DNA of 64,000 nucleotides, taken from positions 1 to 64,000 of the forward strand of contig NZ_JAJGNP010000007.1 of assembly GCF_020782245.1 (NCBI RefSeq), read 5' to 3'. The position numbers were made by a program, and so were the translations under genes. Of the stretch, positions 43,010 through 51,764 are shown piece by piece. The notes under the pieces were generated by a model that was not told the origin of the DNA, made no database searches, and saw nothing but the letters and a program-made list of their open reading frames with translations. Position 1 is the stretch's first letter; each line of letters opens with the position of its first letter. This stretch comes from Sphingobium soli (GTDB lineage Bacteria; Pseudomonadota; Alphaproteobacteria; Sphingomonadales; Sphingomonadaceae).

Positions 43010-44224
43010 ATGCGTGAAGCTGCGTTGGAATTGCTCAACCGGACGATGGAGGAGCAGTTGAAGCGATCCGAGCATCCCAGCGATTTTCCGGCCCTTCCTC
43101 CGATTCCAGCCGGCCGCTACACCGACCCGCGTTTCGAAGCGCTGGAAAAAGAAAGGCTTTGGAATCGCACCTGGCTGCTGGCCGGCATTGCATCCGACCT
43201 GCCGGCACCCGGTTCCTACCGCCTGTTCCAGCATCTGGACCGCTCGGTCATTCTCTCCCACGGCAAGGACGGTCGAATCCGGGCCTTTCACAATGCCTGC
43301 CGGCACCGCGGTTCCCCGCTTCTGCTTGAGCCACAGGGGCGCGCCATGCGCTTCATCTGCCCCTATCACGCCTGGGGCTACGACCTTGAAGGCACCCTCA
43401 AATCGGTTCCCAGCCAGCATGATTTCGCTTGTCTCGACAAGGCGGAAAACGGTCTGATCGAAGTGAAGTGCGATACCTATCGCGGCTTCATCTTCATCAA
43501 TTTCGATGATGACGCTGAGCCGTTGCAGAATTTCCTGGGAGAATTCGTGGCGCTGACGGAAGGATATCCGCTGGAATGCATGGTGGTGAAGGATCATTTC
43601 TTCGTCGAAATGGCGTGCAACTGGAAGATTGCCTATCATAATTTCCTTGAGATCTATCATGTCAACACCGTCCATCCCACGACATTAGCGCCGCATCTGG
43701 ATTCGCGCAGTTTCGTGATCGCGCTTTATGAAGGCGGTCATATGCGGTTCGGAACGCGGAAGAAGGGCGGGGAGTCGCTGTTCAAGACCCCGCCGGTCAA
43801 ACCGGACGACATCGCGCCGGTTTTCCTCGAAAATACGGTTGCGCTGCCGACCTTTCCCAACACATTTTTCTCGCTCGATCCGGTGGGATTCAACCTGCAA
43901 TGCTTCTGGCCGATGGGGTCCGACCGGTCTGTCATGGAAGTGCGCCAGATGGGATGGGCGACCGACAGCGAAGAGGACAAGCTCTACTGGCAGGGGATGC
44001 GCGCGGCGACCGAACATATTCTGTCCGAGGATCTGTGCCTGTTCGAAAATATCCAGCAATCGCTGCGCAACGGGACGATCCCTTCGATCTGGGCCGGCTA
44101 TCAGGAGCGCGCGCTTTACTGGTTCGAGGAAGAAATCGATCGGCGCATCGGGCCGGACCATGTACCGACGGACTTGCGCGTTCAGCCGCGCATCGCGTCC
44201 TTCATGGCGCCGCGCAGCGGCTGA
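43010..44224 (+). CDS. Rieske non-heme iron oxygenase, alpha subunit
   Basis: A 404-residue catalytic subunit. The Rieske [2Fe-2S] ligands are Cys97-x-His99 in CRHRGS and Cys117-xx-His120 in CPYHAW. The mononuclear iron site includes NWKIAYHNFLEIYHVNTVH, with His217 and His222, and a later Asp in the SEDLCLFENIQ area. It resembles homotrimeric oxygenases without a beta subunit. No beta, ferredoxin or reductase gene is adjacent, so electrons must come from elsewhere, perhaps the reductase at 61562 through an unlinked ferredoxin. It should hydroxylate or demethylate a substrate ring or side chain. Confidence 0.93.
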   Translation: MREAALELLNRTMEEQLKRSEHPSDFPALPPIPAGRYTDPRFEALEKERLWNRTWLLAGIASDLPAPGSYRLFQHLDRSVILSHGKDGRIRAFHNACRHRGSPLLLEPQGRAMRFICPYHAWGYDLEGTLKSVPSQHDFACLDKAENGLIEVKCDTYRGFIFINFDDDAEPLQNFLGEFVALTEGYPLECMVVKDHFFVEMACNWKIAYHNFLEIYHVNTVHPTTLAPHLDSRSFVIALYEGGHMRFGTRKKGGESLFKTPPVKPDDIAPVFLENTVALPTFPNTFFSLDPVGFNLQCFWPMGSDRSVMEVRQMGWATDSEEDKLYWQGMRAATEHILSEDLCLFENIQQSLRNGTIPSIWAGYQERALYWFEEEIDRRIGPDHVPTDLRVQPRIASFMAPRSG

Positions 44225-44253
44225 CCGCGCGCCGAAACGCCGCCATTAAATCG

Positions 44254-44288
44254 ATGCCCCTGCCGCGGTTCGAGCGCGGCAGGGGCAT
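44254..44288. terminator. Bidirectional hairpin between convergent genes
   Basis: A perfect 14-bp stem (atgcccctgccgcg, 44254-44267, with its complement at 44275-44288) encloses a 7-base loop, gttcgag. It lies between the stop of the Rieske gene and the stop of the convergent phosphotransferase. No clear T-tract follows on either side, but the position and stability argue for a shared transcription stop. Confidence 0.65.
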
Positions 44289-44293
44289 GATCG

Positions 44294-45442
44294 TCATTCG
44301 CCCAGCAATTTCCAGCTGTCCAGGTCCTCGCCCGCAGCGAAGAACCGCTCGTTCATCGGCAGGCCGTTCTGGCCCCAATAGTCCATGTTCGCCACCCAGG
44401 CCTGGATGCCGTACATCACCCAGCGCGGCACCTGTTCCGTCCAGATGGTGTCGAGATCGATGACATTGGTCGCGCCTTCCCGGATCAGGCAGTCGCGGTA
44501 ATGGGCGATCAGGTCGCGATGATTTTGGCGACGCTCCTCGATCGTCAGCGATCCGACGGTGAAATAGGTGAGGTCGCGCCATGGGCGCCCGCGCCGGCCC
44601 AGTTGCCAGTCGACCCACATGCGCTCGCCATTGGGCAGGATATAGGTGTTGCCCTGGTGGCAGTCGCCCAGGATGATGCAATAGGGCGCGTCGAAGGCGC
44701 GCTCGAAGGCGACCAGCCGGTCATAGGCGCGCTCGACCCTGCGCGCGTCGTCCAGATAATGTCTGGGCGCGATGGCGCGGAAATTGGGGTCTTTCAGATT
44801 CTCTTCGATCCAGTGCCACATGATGCGGACCTGGTCATAATCGACCGGCACCGCCATGGATGTCGGCAGCCAGGGCGCCGCTTCGGGCGTGATCAACGGG
44901 CTTTCCCACAGGCCCGCATGCAGCTTTGCCAGGTCCGCCAGCGCGGTCGCGACCCTGTCGACGCCGGCATGCTGGGTCGAGTGGCCGAACGTGCCGCCTC
45001 GATCGATGAGGTCTTCCAGCACGATGACGCCCCGCGCCGAGCCGTCATCGTCCCAGTCGGCATAATAGCATGTGGCTGTATTGGCTGTGAGTTTGTCCGT
45101 CAGGAAATGATAGAAGCGCGCTTCAAGCGCATGGATGTCGACATTGTCGAACATGCCCGACCAGTTCGATTTGATGCACAGATTGCGCGGCAAGCCGCCG
45201 GCCCGCCCGGCATCATTCCAGTCCACCGCGACGCGCAACTTGGTGGTGTGGCTGTCGAACAACTGCACGACCTCCATCGATTGCGCGACGACGCCCGGAT
45301 ATTTGTTGGCCAACAATGATCCCAGCCATGCGGCGTCCGGCGTGAAGCGGCCGTGGGGCAGGGACGCGGTGCGGGCGGGATAGGGACGGGGGACAAGATG
45401 CCGATCGATGACGGCAGGGGGGGCGATGGCAGGCTCGCTCAT
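44294..45442 (-). CDS. Phosphotransferase-family protein (APH-like), canonical catalytic loop
   Basis: A 382-residue kinase-fold protein with ILGDCHQGNTYILP as the catalytic loop (GDxHxxN) and MWVDWQLGRRGRPWRDLTYF as the metal site. GVIVLEDLIDRGGTFG forms the hinge. It is clearly paralogous to the protein at 46739, which shares HQGNxYxxPxGERxWxDWQL, so the two probably arose by duplication. Both lie in the minus-strand operon with an epoxide hydrolase between them. A product of epoxide opening bearing hydroxyls is a plausible acceptor, but this is inference. Confidence 0.83.
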   Translation of the reverse strand: MSEPAIAPPAVIDRHLVPRPYPARTASLPHGRFTPDAAWLGSLLANKYPGVVAQSMEVVQLFDSHTTKLRVAVDWNDAGRAGGLPRNLCIKSNWSGMFDNVDIHALEARFYHFLTDKLTANTATCYYADWDDDGSARGVIVLEDLIDRGGTFGHSTQHAGVDRVATALADLAKLHAGLWESPLITPEAAPWLPTSMAVPVDYDQVRIMWHWIEENLKDPNFRAIAPRHYLDDARRVERAYDRLVAFERAFDAPYCIILGDCHQGNTYILPNGERMWVDWQLGRRGRPWRDLTYFTVGSLTIEERRQNHRDLIAHYRDCLIREGATNVIDLDTIWTEQVPRWVMYGIQAWVANMDYWGQNGLPMNERFFAAGEDLDSWKLLGE

Positions 45443-45548
45443 GCATTATCCTCTCTCTCTTTTAAGCCGCGCCGCCGCTCTGCGTCTGTGCAGTCATCCG
45501 GCACGATCCCGATGCGGAGGCAATTTTGATCGACGGAAGACGAGTCGA

Positions 45549-45579
45549 GCCTGCCGGGTGGTAGGAGATTGCGGCAGGC
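45549..45579 (-). terminator. Hairpin after epoxide hydrolase gene
   Basis: The arms gcctgccg (45549-45556) and cggcaggc (45572-45579) form an 8-bp GC-rich stem with a 15-base loop, directly after the epoxide hydrolase stop on the minus strand. It may end or attenuate transcription before the phosphotransferase at 44294, which is 138 bp further on. Confidence 0.45.
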
Positions 45580-45580
45580 G

Positions 45581-46723
45581 CTATCTTCGCATCGCGCCAA
45601 AACAGGCCCGCAATTCCGCGACAAACAGCGCCGGCTGCTCGAAGGCGGCGAAATGGCCGCCGACATCCAGCTCATTCCAGTGAATGAGACGCAGGTAGCT
45701 GCGTTCGGCCCAGCGCCGTGATGGACGGAAAATCTCCTGCGCGAAGATGCTGACGCCGACCGGCAGGTCCAATTGACGCGCCTGAAACGCATTGGCGCTT
45801 TCCCAATAGAGCCGCGCGGACGACGCGCCGCTGTTGGTGAGCCAGTAGATGCTGATCACGTCCAGCATTTCGTCCCGTGTCAGCGCATTCTCCGGCACGC
45901 CCTGATTGTCGGTCCACGCCTGGAACTTCTCGTAGATCCAGGCGGCTTGCGCCACGGGCGAGTCCGCCAGCCCATAGCCGATCGTCTGCGGTCGGGTGCC
46001 CTGCAGCTTGGCGTAGCCGGAATCATGCTCCTGATAATATTGCATCCGTTCGACCGTTCTGGCCTCGGCCGGTGTCAGGTCGGCAAAGTCGTTTTCCTCC
46101 GGGAATACCAGCGGCATGTTGAGATGGACGCCGATACATTCGGGCGGCGCGGCCATGGCGATGGCGGTTGTGATCGCCGCGCCCCAGTCGCCGCCCTGCG
46201 CGGCGAAGCGGTCATAACCGAGGCGGCGCATGAGCTGGATCCAGCTTTGCGCGATCCTCTCGACGCCCCAGCCTGCGGCCGTCGGCTTGTCCGAAAAGCC
46301 GTAGCCTGGCAGCGAGGGGATGACGACATGGAAGGCTGGCGCGTCCGGCGCGCCATGGGCGGCGGGATCGGTTAGCGGTCCGAGCACCTTCAGAAACTCC
46401 AGCACCGATCCCGGCCAGCCATGGGTCAGGATCAGCGGCAGCGCGTCCGGCCGGGGGCTGCGTACATGGATGAAGTGAATGGAAAGGTCATCGATCGAGG
46501 TCGTGAACTGTGGCAGGGCGTTGAGCGTACTTTCACACCGCCGCCAGTCATAGCCGTCTGCCCAATAGGCGCACAGATCACGCAGCGCCGCCAGCGGCAC
46601 GCCCTGACTCCAGTCGCTGACCGTCTCCGCCTCGGGCCAGCGCGTACGGCGCAACCTGAGGCGCAGATCGTCCAGTGCCGCCTCGGGAACATGGGCGCGG
46701 AAGGCCGTGACGGCGTCGGTCAT
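45581..46723 (-). CDS. EHN-type epoxide hydrolase (alpha/beta hydrolase)
   Basis: A 380-residue enzyme with the N-terminal EHN domain (VPEAALDDLRLRLRRTRWPE and the DWRRCE segment). The alpha/beta-hydrolase core has the oxyanion motif LTHGWPGSVLEF, the nucleophilic Asp in AAQGGDWGAAITT, and a late GGHFAAFEQP carrying the catalytic His. This is the microsomal/juvenile-hormone epoxide hydrolase type. It opens bulky epoxides to diols, a third epoxide-hydrolysing candidate beside the two LEH-fold proteins. It lies between two paralogous phosphotransferases, 15 bp from the upstream one. Confidence 0.92.
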   Translation of the reverse strand: MTDAVTAFRAHVPEAALDDLRLRLRRTRWPEAETVSDWSQGVPLAALRDLCAYWADGYDWRRCESTLNALPQFTTSIDDLSIHFIHVRSPRPDALPLILTHGWPGSVLEFLKVLGPLTDPAAHGAPDAPAFHVVIPSLPGYGFSDKPTAAGWGVERIAQSWIQLMRRLGYDRFAAQGGDWGAAITTAIAMAAPPECIGVHLNMPLVFPEENDFADLTPAEARTVERMQYYQEHDSGYAKLQGTRPQTIGYGLADSPVAQAAWIYEKFQAWTDNQGVPENALTRDEMLDVISIYWLTNSGASSARLYWESANAFQARQLDLPVGVSIFAQEIFRPSRRWAERSYLRLIHWNELDVGGHFAAFEQPALFVAELRACFGAMRR

Positions 46724-46738
46724 CCGATCATCCTTACG

Positions 46739-47833
46739 TCAAAATTGCACGCCGAGCGCGGCGACCGTGCCCAAATCCTCGCCCGCCACGAAGATGCGCT
46801 CGACGATGTGCATGCCCTTCTGGCCCCATTCGTCCATGTTCGCGATCCACGCCTGCATCGCATAGGGCGGCCAGCGGCGATAATATTCCCATAGCGTGTC
46901 GTCGTCCGGGACGCCGAGTGCCCCCGTTTCGATCAGGCAGTTCCGATAGTGGCGCAGCAATTCCCGGTCATGCGCGCGCCGCTCCTCGATCGTGAGCGCC
47001 CCCAGCACGAAATAGGTGAAGTCGCGGATCGGCCGACCCTTGCGGACCAGTTGCCAGTCGAGCCACACCCGCTCGCCATCGGGGCGGACATAGCTGTTGC
47101 CCTGGTGGCTGTCGCCATGGACTAGGCACCACGGCCCCTGTTCCTTGGTCTGCGCGAAATCGATCAGCGCGTTGTAGACGCCATGCAGGCGCGAGAGATC
47201 GCCCTTGATCCAGCCCGGCAGGAAGGCCTGATAGTCCGGCTTGGAATGGTTCTGCTCGGCAAAGCCGTACATCATGGTCAGTTGCTGCGTGTCCACCGGC
47301 GTCGCCATGGAGACGGGAAGCCAGTCGGCCGCGTGTAGGACCGGGCTGTCCCAGAAGGCGCCATGGATGCGGGCAACGCTGGCGACCGCGCGGGCCGCTT
47401 CCTCCACGCCCATATGGTCGGTGCTGATGCCGAAATGGCCGCCCTCGACGGTGAGATCCTCCATCACGACCAGGCCCTGACCGCTGTCGGGACGTGGATC
47501 CCATGCCTCGAAATAGGAGCGCGGGGCAGGAAATGCGACGTGGCGGCGGAAATCCTCGTAGAAGCGCGCTTCGAGGCGGCAAATGCCCTGGCTGTCGAAC
47601 TGCGCCCAATTGGCCTTAAGGCAGACATTGTCGGGGATGCCCGCCGCCTTGCCGACATCGTTGAGGGTCAGCTTCACCTGATATTTGGTGGTGTGGCTGT
47701 TGCGGAGGAAAACCTGCTCCATCCCCTCGACCACGATGCCGGGATAGCGCGGTTGCATGATCTGCGTCAGCCACTGCGCCGTCACATGGTCCAAATGCGC
47801 GGGGATGCCGACCGGATTGGGTATGTTCGACAT
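46739..47833 (-). CDS. Phosphotransferase-family protein (APH-like), canonical catalytic loop
   Basis: A 364-residue kinase-fold protein with CLVHGDSHQGNSYV (full HGDxxxxN) and VWLDWQLVRKGRPIRDFTYF. LVVMEDLTVEGGHFG is the hinge. It is the closest paralogue of the protein at 44294. Its start lies three bases from the stop of the FAD oxidoreductase, so the two are probably co-translated. Function as for other ACAD10/11-like kinases: transfer of phosphate to a hydroxylated intermediate is likely, though the substrate is unknown. Confidence 0.84.
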   Translation of the reverse strand: MSNIPNPVGIPAHLDHVTAQWLTQIMQPRYPGIVVEGMEQVFLRNSHTTKYQVKLTLNDVGKAAGIPDNVCLKANWAQFDSQGICRLEARFYEDFRRHVAFPAPRSYFEAWDPRPDSGQGLVVMEDLTVEGGHFGISTDHMGVEEAARAVASVARIHGAFWDSPVLHAADWLPVSMATPVDTQQLTMMYGFAEQNHSKPDYQAFLPGWIKGDLSRLHGVYNALIDFAQTKEQGPWCLVHGDSHQGNSYVRPDGERVWLDWQLVRKGRPIRDFTYFVLGALTIEERRAHDRELLRHYRNCLIETGALGVPDDDTLWEYYRRWPPYAMQAWIANMDEWGQKGMHIVERIFVAGEDLGTVAALGVQF

Positions 47834-47836
47834 CGC

Positions 47837-49411
47837 TTATCTGATCTTCTTGAGTTCGCGCAGCGCCCGGTTGGCGGCGATCCGTCCGGCAATGCCGGAC
47901 ACGCCCCCGCCCGGGTGCGCGCCCGCGCCGCCGATCAGGAAGCCGGGGAAGGGCGGCTTGGGACCACCGAAACCGGTGGCCGGCCGATGGACGCCCGAAC
48001 GCAGCGCGCCGAAATCGATATGGGTCACGCAGCCATTGGTCACGTTGAGCCGCGTCTCGCGTTCCCGCGCGGTTTCGACGAAGCGGCCGACCTCCGTGCC
48101 CAAACCTTCATAAAATTCACCCAAATGACTGATGACAGATGTCATGGTCCGGTCCTTGAGTGCGGGCGACCAGCCCTCCCGCGCGTCCACGGCCACCCCC
48201 GGCAGATAGACATAGGCGAGCGAGCCGCCCGGAGGCGCCTGCGTCGGATCGGAATTGGACAAGGGGCTGAGCGACATGGCGTGCCGGTCGGGAATATCGC
48301 CGCGCCGCGCCATGGCGAAGGACTCGCGCACTTCCTCCGGCGTGCCGATCAGGCCCACCGCCTTGTTGAGATCGGCGTCGTCATGCCGCAGATCCTGATG
48401 CTTCTTCAGGCTGAGCGGCCCCGACATGGCGATATTGGCAAGGAAGGGCGCCGCGTTCGAGCGGTTCGCCGGGGCATGTTCGATCCGCTGGGTCAGCGCT
48501 CGCGGCACGCCACCGGGCGTCGTGAGGCGCATGGCCGTACGGGGATCGCAGGTTGCGATGACCATCTTCGCGCGGATGACCCGGCCGTCCTCCAGCCGCA
48601 CCCCTTTTGCCGCGCCGTCATCGACGATGATCTCCGCCACCGGCGCATTGAGTTCGATCCTCGCGCCCGACGCCTCGATGCTGCGCGCGAGCGCGTCGGC
48701 GAAGGATTGCAGGCTGCCGATCGGCTTGCCGGTGCCATATTTGTGGGTGACGGCGAAGATCATGTAGGCGGCGGCATTGCCGTCGTCATCGACCGGGCCG
48801 GCCCCCGCCGCGATGCCCAGCAGCAGGGCGATCGTCGCCGGATGCTCGAACCGTTCGCAGGCGATCTGGTCCGCCGTCGCCTTCGACATGGCGATCAGCT
48901 CGTCCTTCAACCGGACATTGCGGACGGCGCTGCCGATCATCTTCGACAGGTTCTTGACGTCCGGCCGCCCCGGCTCCGCCATCATCAGCGGAAAGCCGAT
49001 GTCCATCATGACGTTCAGTGTCTTCATGAACTCCAGATAGGCCTTGCCGTCATTGCGGTTGATGCGGGCAATATCCTCCGCCGTGCGGTGATAGTCGTAG
49101 AAGAGCGCGATCGAGCTGCCGTCGGGATGGAGATAGGCGTAGGTCGGATCGGGATCGACCGTGCGCAGGCCATATTTGGGCAGGTCGAAATCCTCGATAA
49201 TGCCGGATTTACGGGCGAACAGCAGTTCGACGGCGCAGGGCGTCACCAGATGGTCGGGGGCTTCGGGGATCATATAGCCCGAACTGGTCATGCCGCCGAC
49301 TTTGGCCAGACGCTCCACCACGACGACCTTCTTGCCGGCCTTTGCCAGATATCCGGCGGCGGCCATGCCGTTATGTCCTGCGCCGATGACGACGACGTCG
49401 ACCTGATCCAT
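47837..49411 (-). CDS. Phytoene-desaturase-like FAD/NAD(P) oxidoreductase
   Basis: A 524-residue flavoprotein of the COG1233 group. The dinucleotide loop is VVVIGAGHNGMAAAGYLAKAGKKVVVVE, followed by KVGGMTSSGYMIPE. A C-terminal FAD segment reads HPGGGVSGIAGRIAANRALRE. Such proteins desaturate, isomerise or saturate C-C bonds in isoprenoids and other lipids. The start at 49411 is preferred over 49414 by spacing from gggaagagg. It lies between an SDR and a phosphotransferase in the minus-strand operon. Confidence 0.87.
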   Translation of the reverse strand: MDQVDVVVIGAGHNGMAAAGYLAKAGKKVVVVERLAKVGGMTSSGYMIPEAPDHLVTPCAVELLFARKSGIIEDFDLPKYGLRTVDPDPTYAYLHPDGSSIALFYDYHRTAEDIARINRNDGKAYLEFMKTLNVMMDIGFPLMMAEPGRPDVKNLSKMIGSAVRNVRLKDELIAMSKATADQIACERFEHPATIALLLGIAAGAGPVDDDGNAAAYMIFAVTHKYGTGKPIGSLQSFADALARSIEASGARIELNAPVAEIIVDDGAAKGVRLEDGRVIRAKMVIATCDPRTAMRLTTPGGVPRALTQRIEHAPANRSNAAPFLANIAMSGPLSLKKHQDLRHDDADLNKAVGLIGTPEEVRESFAMARRGDIPDRHAMSLSPLSNSDPTQAPPGGSLAYVYLPGVAVDAREGWSPALKDRTMTSVISHLGEFYEGLGTEVGRFVETARERETRLNVTNGCVTHIDFGALRSGVHRPATGFGGPKPPFPGFLIGGAGAHPGGGVSGIAGRIAANRALRELKKIR

Positions 49412-49437
49412 CATTACCTCTTCCCTTTTTTGCCCGG

Positions 49438-50274
49438 TCAGCCGTTCGCCGCGGCGGTATAGGCCTTGCCCCATTCGGCCAGCGCGACGAGGCGGGTCTT
49501 GCGGTCGGCCTGGATCTGCGGGATTTTCTCCTCGTCCGGACCATCGGGAACGATCACCAACGGTTCCTTGCCCAGGCTGGCAAGGGCGAGCGCGCAGACA
49601 TCGGCCGGATCATAGGCCATGGAATAATCCATTCCCAGCCCCTCGGTCGCGCGGCGCAGGGTCGGGGTATCCATGATGGGGGCCGCGATACCGACGATAT
49701 CGACATTCTGTCCTTCCAGCTCGGCCCAGAGCGATTCGACGAAGTTGAGCTCGAACGCCTTGGTCGCGGAATACATGACCAGCCAGGGCTGCCCGCCAAG
49801 GCCCGCGCCGGACGACATAATAACGACGCCACCCTTGCCGCGCTTCAGGAAGCGATTGCCAAAGCCATGCACCGCTTCCAGCACATTGGCGGCATTCATG
49901 GTCAGCAGCCGCAGCGAGCGATCGACGGGTTCGCCGAAGAAACTGTTGCCTGCGCCGTCCGCACCAGCATTGGATATGTAGAGGCCGATGTCCAGATCGG
50001 CGGTCGCCTCTAGCAGTCGGCTTCCGGCGCCCTGTTCGGTGAGGTCGGCGGTGATGGCACGATATTCGATGCCATGCTCGGTTGCCAGCCGCTGACCCAG
50101 CGCATCGAGCGCTTCCTGCCGACGCGAGACCAGCACCAGATGGATGCCCATGGCGGCCAGCTGTTCCGCATAGCAGGCGCCGGTCCCTTCGGACGCGCCA
50201 GCGATGATGGCCCAAGGCCCATATTTCTCGGCGAAAGCCGCGCGGTCGAAGGGCGGAAGGTCGATTTTACGCAT
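49438..50274 (-). CDS. Short-chain dehydrogenase/reductase
   Basis: A 278-residue SDR of the classical type, with AIIAGASEGTGACYAEQL as the cofactor loop, LYISNAGADGAG, MSSGAGLGGQP and LVMYSATKAFELNF. A short N-terminal extension (MRKIDLPPFDRAAFAEKYGPW) and the C-terminal helix are typical of a subgroup often annotated as ketoacyl/17-beta-hydroxysteroid reductase-like. It is the first gene of the minus-strand operon down to 44294. It is divergent from the flavoprotein at 50488 over a region holding a strong palindrome. Confidence 0.88.
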   Translation of the reverse strand: MRKIDLPPFDRAAFAEKYGPWAIIAGASEGTGACYAEQLAAMGIHLVLVSRRQEALDALGQRLATEHGIEYRAITADLTEQGAGSRLLEATADLDIGLYISNAGADGAGNSFFGEPVDRSLRLLTMNAANVLEAVHGFGNRFLKRGKGGVVIMSSGAGLGGQPWLVMYSATKAFELNFVESLWAELEGQNVDIVGIAAPIMDTPTLRRATEGLGMDYSMAYDPADVCALALASLGKEPLVIVPDGPDEEKIPQIQADRKTRLVALAEWGKAYTAAANG

Positions 50275-50442
50275 CGGTGCAAGTCCTCTCTTGGAGCCGG
50301 CCTTATCGGCGCTGTCGCGATTGCGCGGACCCTAGAAGAGGAGCGTCGGCTTACAGCCTATCGGGAGGCAGGTCGCGTCGAAACGAAAATGCAACGGTCC
50401 GCAAGACGGTGGGACGGGTAGGACCGCCCGCACGTGCTTGCC

Positions 50443-50468
50443 ATATAATGACAATAACGTCATTATAT
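50443..50468. promoter_or_regulatory. Perfect 10-bp palindromic operator candidate (TetR site)
   Basis: atataatgac (50443-50452) and gtcattatat (50459-50468) are exact reverse complements with a 6-base spacer. They lie 20 bases before the flavoprotein gene at 50488 and within reach of the divergent SDR promoter. The AT-rich arms stand out in this GC-rich DNA. A TetR regulator is the third gene of the same operon, so this is the expected autoregulatory site. Binding is inferred. Confidence 0.7.
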
Positions 50469-50487
50469 CTGGAAACGGCGAGGAGCG

Positions 50488-51747
50488 ATGATTCGGATGC
50501 GATCTGAAACGGTAGAAGAACCTCCGGCGCACAAGCGGCCCGTGGCCTTCGTGGCCGACCCCGTAGGCATCGCCGCGTCGCTGCGGCCCTTGCTGGAGAA
50601 CCATGCCGCCGCGTGCGAACGCGAGCGGCGGATCGTTCCGGCGGTGATGGAGGCGTTGCGCGCATCCGGCCTGTTCCAAATCACGGCGCCCGAACGCGCC
50701 GGTGGGCCAGGCCACAGGCTATCCACCCATATCGAGACAGTTGCCGAACTGGCCAAGGGCTGCGTCGGCACTGCTTGGGCCTATGGTCTGCTGTCAGGAA
50801 TTACCGGAACGGCGTTCGCGCTGCCGCCGGCCATGACGGAGCGGCTGTTCCAGACCGGCGAGGAACTGTTTTGCAGTGCCTCCGCGCCTTCGGGCAAAGC
50901 GGTTGCGGTGTCGGGCGGCTATCGCGTGTCGGGGCGCTGGGGTTATGGATCGGGGTGCCTGCACGCCGATTGGGCGCTGAACGGCGTCATGATCGAAACG
51001 GATGGGGGTGTTGAACCGGCTCTGGTATTTCTGGATCTGCGCGACCCTGCTTGTTCGATCGAGGACAATTGGCATGTCGCTGGCATGGCCGGTTCCGGCA
51101 GCAACATGATCGTCGCGCGGGATCTGCTCGTGCCGGAGGAACTGATCCTCTGGTCATCGCGTACGCCACCGGCCGAGGCGATCCTGGCGATGGAGGGGTT
51201 GGAACCGCGCGACCGATGGCCGATGGAGCCGCTATTCCCGCTGGGCGTGCTCGCGCCGATGCTGGGCGCGGCGACGGCATTGCTCGAAGGCGTGGTTCAG
51301 GCGATGCCCAGGCGACAGATAGTGGGCTGGACCTATGCCGGGCAGAGCGGTTCAGAGGCTCTGGTCGGCATGACCGGCCGCGCGGCGATGGAGATCGATT
51401 CGGCTTGGTTGCATGTGCGCCGTGCCGCCGGGATGTTGGACGAAACCGCGCAGCACCGCGTACTCACCGGCTTCGACAAGGCGCGGATCCAGGCCGATTG
51501 CGGCTATGCGATGGAATTGTTGCGCGCGGCGGGCAACCGGTTGATGGATATCGCCGGGCCGGGCGCCTTCGCCCTTTCCAGCCCCTTGCAGCGGATCTGG
51601 CGCGACCTGAGCGTCGGCACCCGTCACAATGCGTTGAACGGACAGCTTTCCATCGAGCTATATGGCCGGGCAATTACCGGCCTGCGATCCAATATCGCCC
51701 TGCTGCCCGACATCACGCCGGCCCCGATCTGGGCGGAACCGAAATGA
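50488..51747 (+). CDS. Acyl-CoA-dehydrogenase-fold flavin monooxygenase (HsaA/DszC-like)
   Basis: A 419-residue protein with the ACAD fold: GLFQITAPERAGGPGHRLS in the N-domain, VSGRWGYGSGCLHADWAL in the middle sheet and PLQRIWRDLSVGTRHNAL at the end. The catalytic Glu of true acyl-CoA dehydrogenases is absent from the GPGAFAL region. The SGxW and WRD-H motifs fit group D two-component monooxygenases such as HsaA and DszC. It would hydroxylate an aromatic or similar ring using reduced flavin from a separate reductase. It is followed by NTF2-like and TetR genes. Confidence 0.82.
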   Translation: MIRMRSETVEEPPAHKRPVAFVADPVGIAASLRPLLENHAAACERERRIVPAVMEALRASGLFQITAPERAGGPGHRLSTHIETVAELAKGCVGTAWAYGLLSGITGTAFALPPAMTERLFQTGEELFCSASAPSGKAVAVSGGYRVSGRWGYGSGCLHADWALNGVMIETDGGVEPALVFLDLRDPACSIEDNWHVAGMAGSGSNMIVARDLLVPEELILWSSRTPPAEAILAMEGLEPRDRWPMEPLFPLGVLAPMLGAATALLEGVVQAMPRRQIVGWTYAGQSGSEALVGMTGRAAMEIDSAWLHVRRAAGMLDETAQHRVLTGFDKARIQADCGYAMELLRAAGNRLMDIAGPGAFALSSPLQRIWRDLSVGTRHNALNGQLSIELYGRAITGLRSNIALLPDITPAPIWAEPK

Positions 51748-51764
51748 CAGGAGAAGGACATATC

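Noticed and set aside
47363..49462. A 699-codon plus-strand frame opposite the FAD oxidoreductase
   Set aside because: The opposite strand has a strong Rossmann motif and normal start; this frame is a codon-bias shadow.
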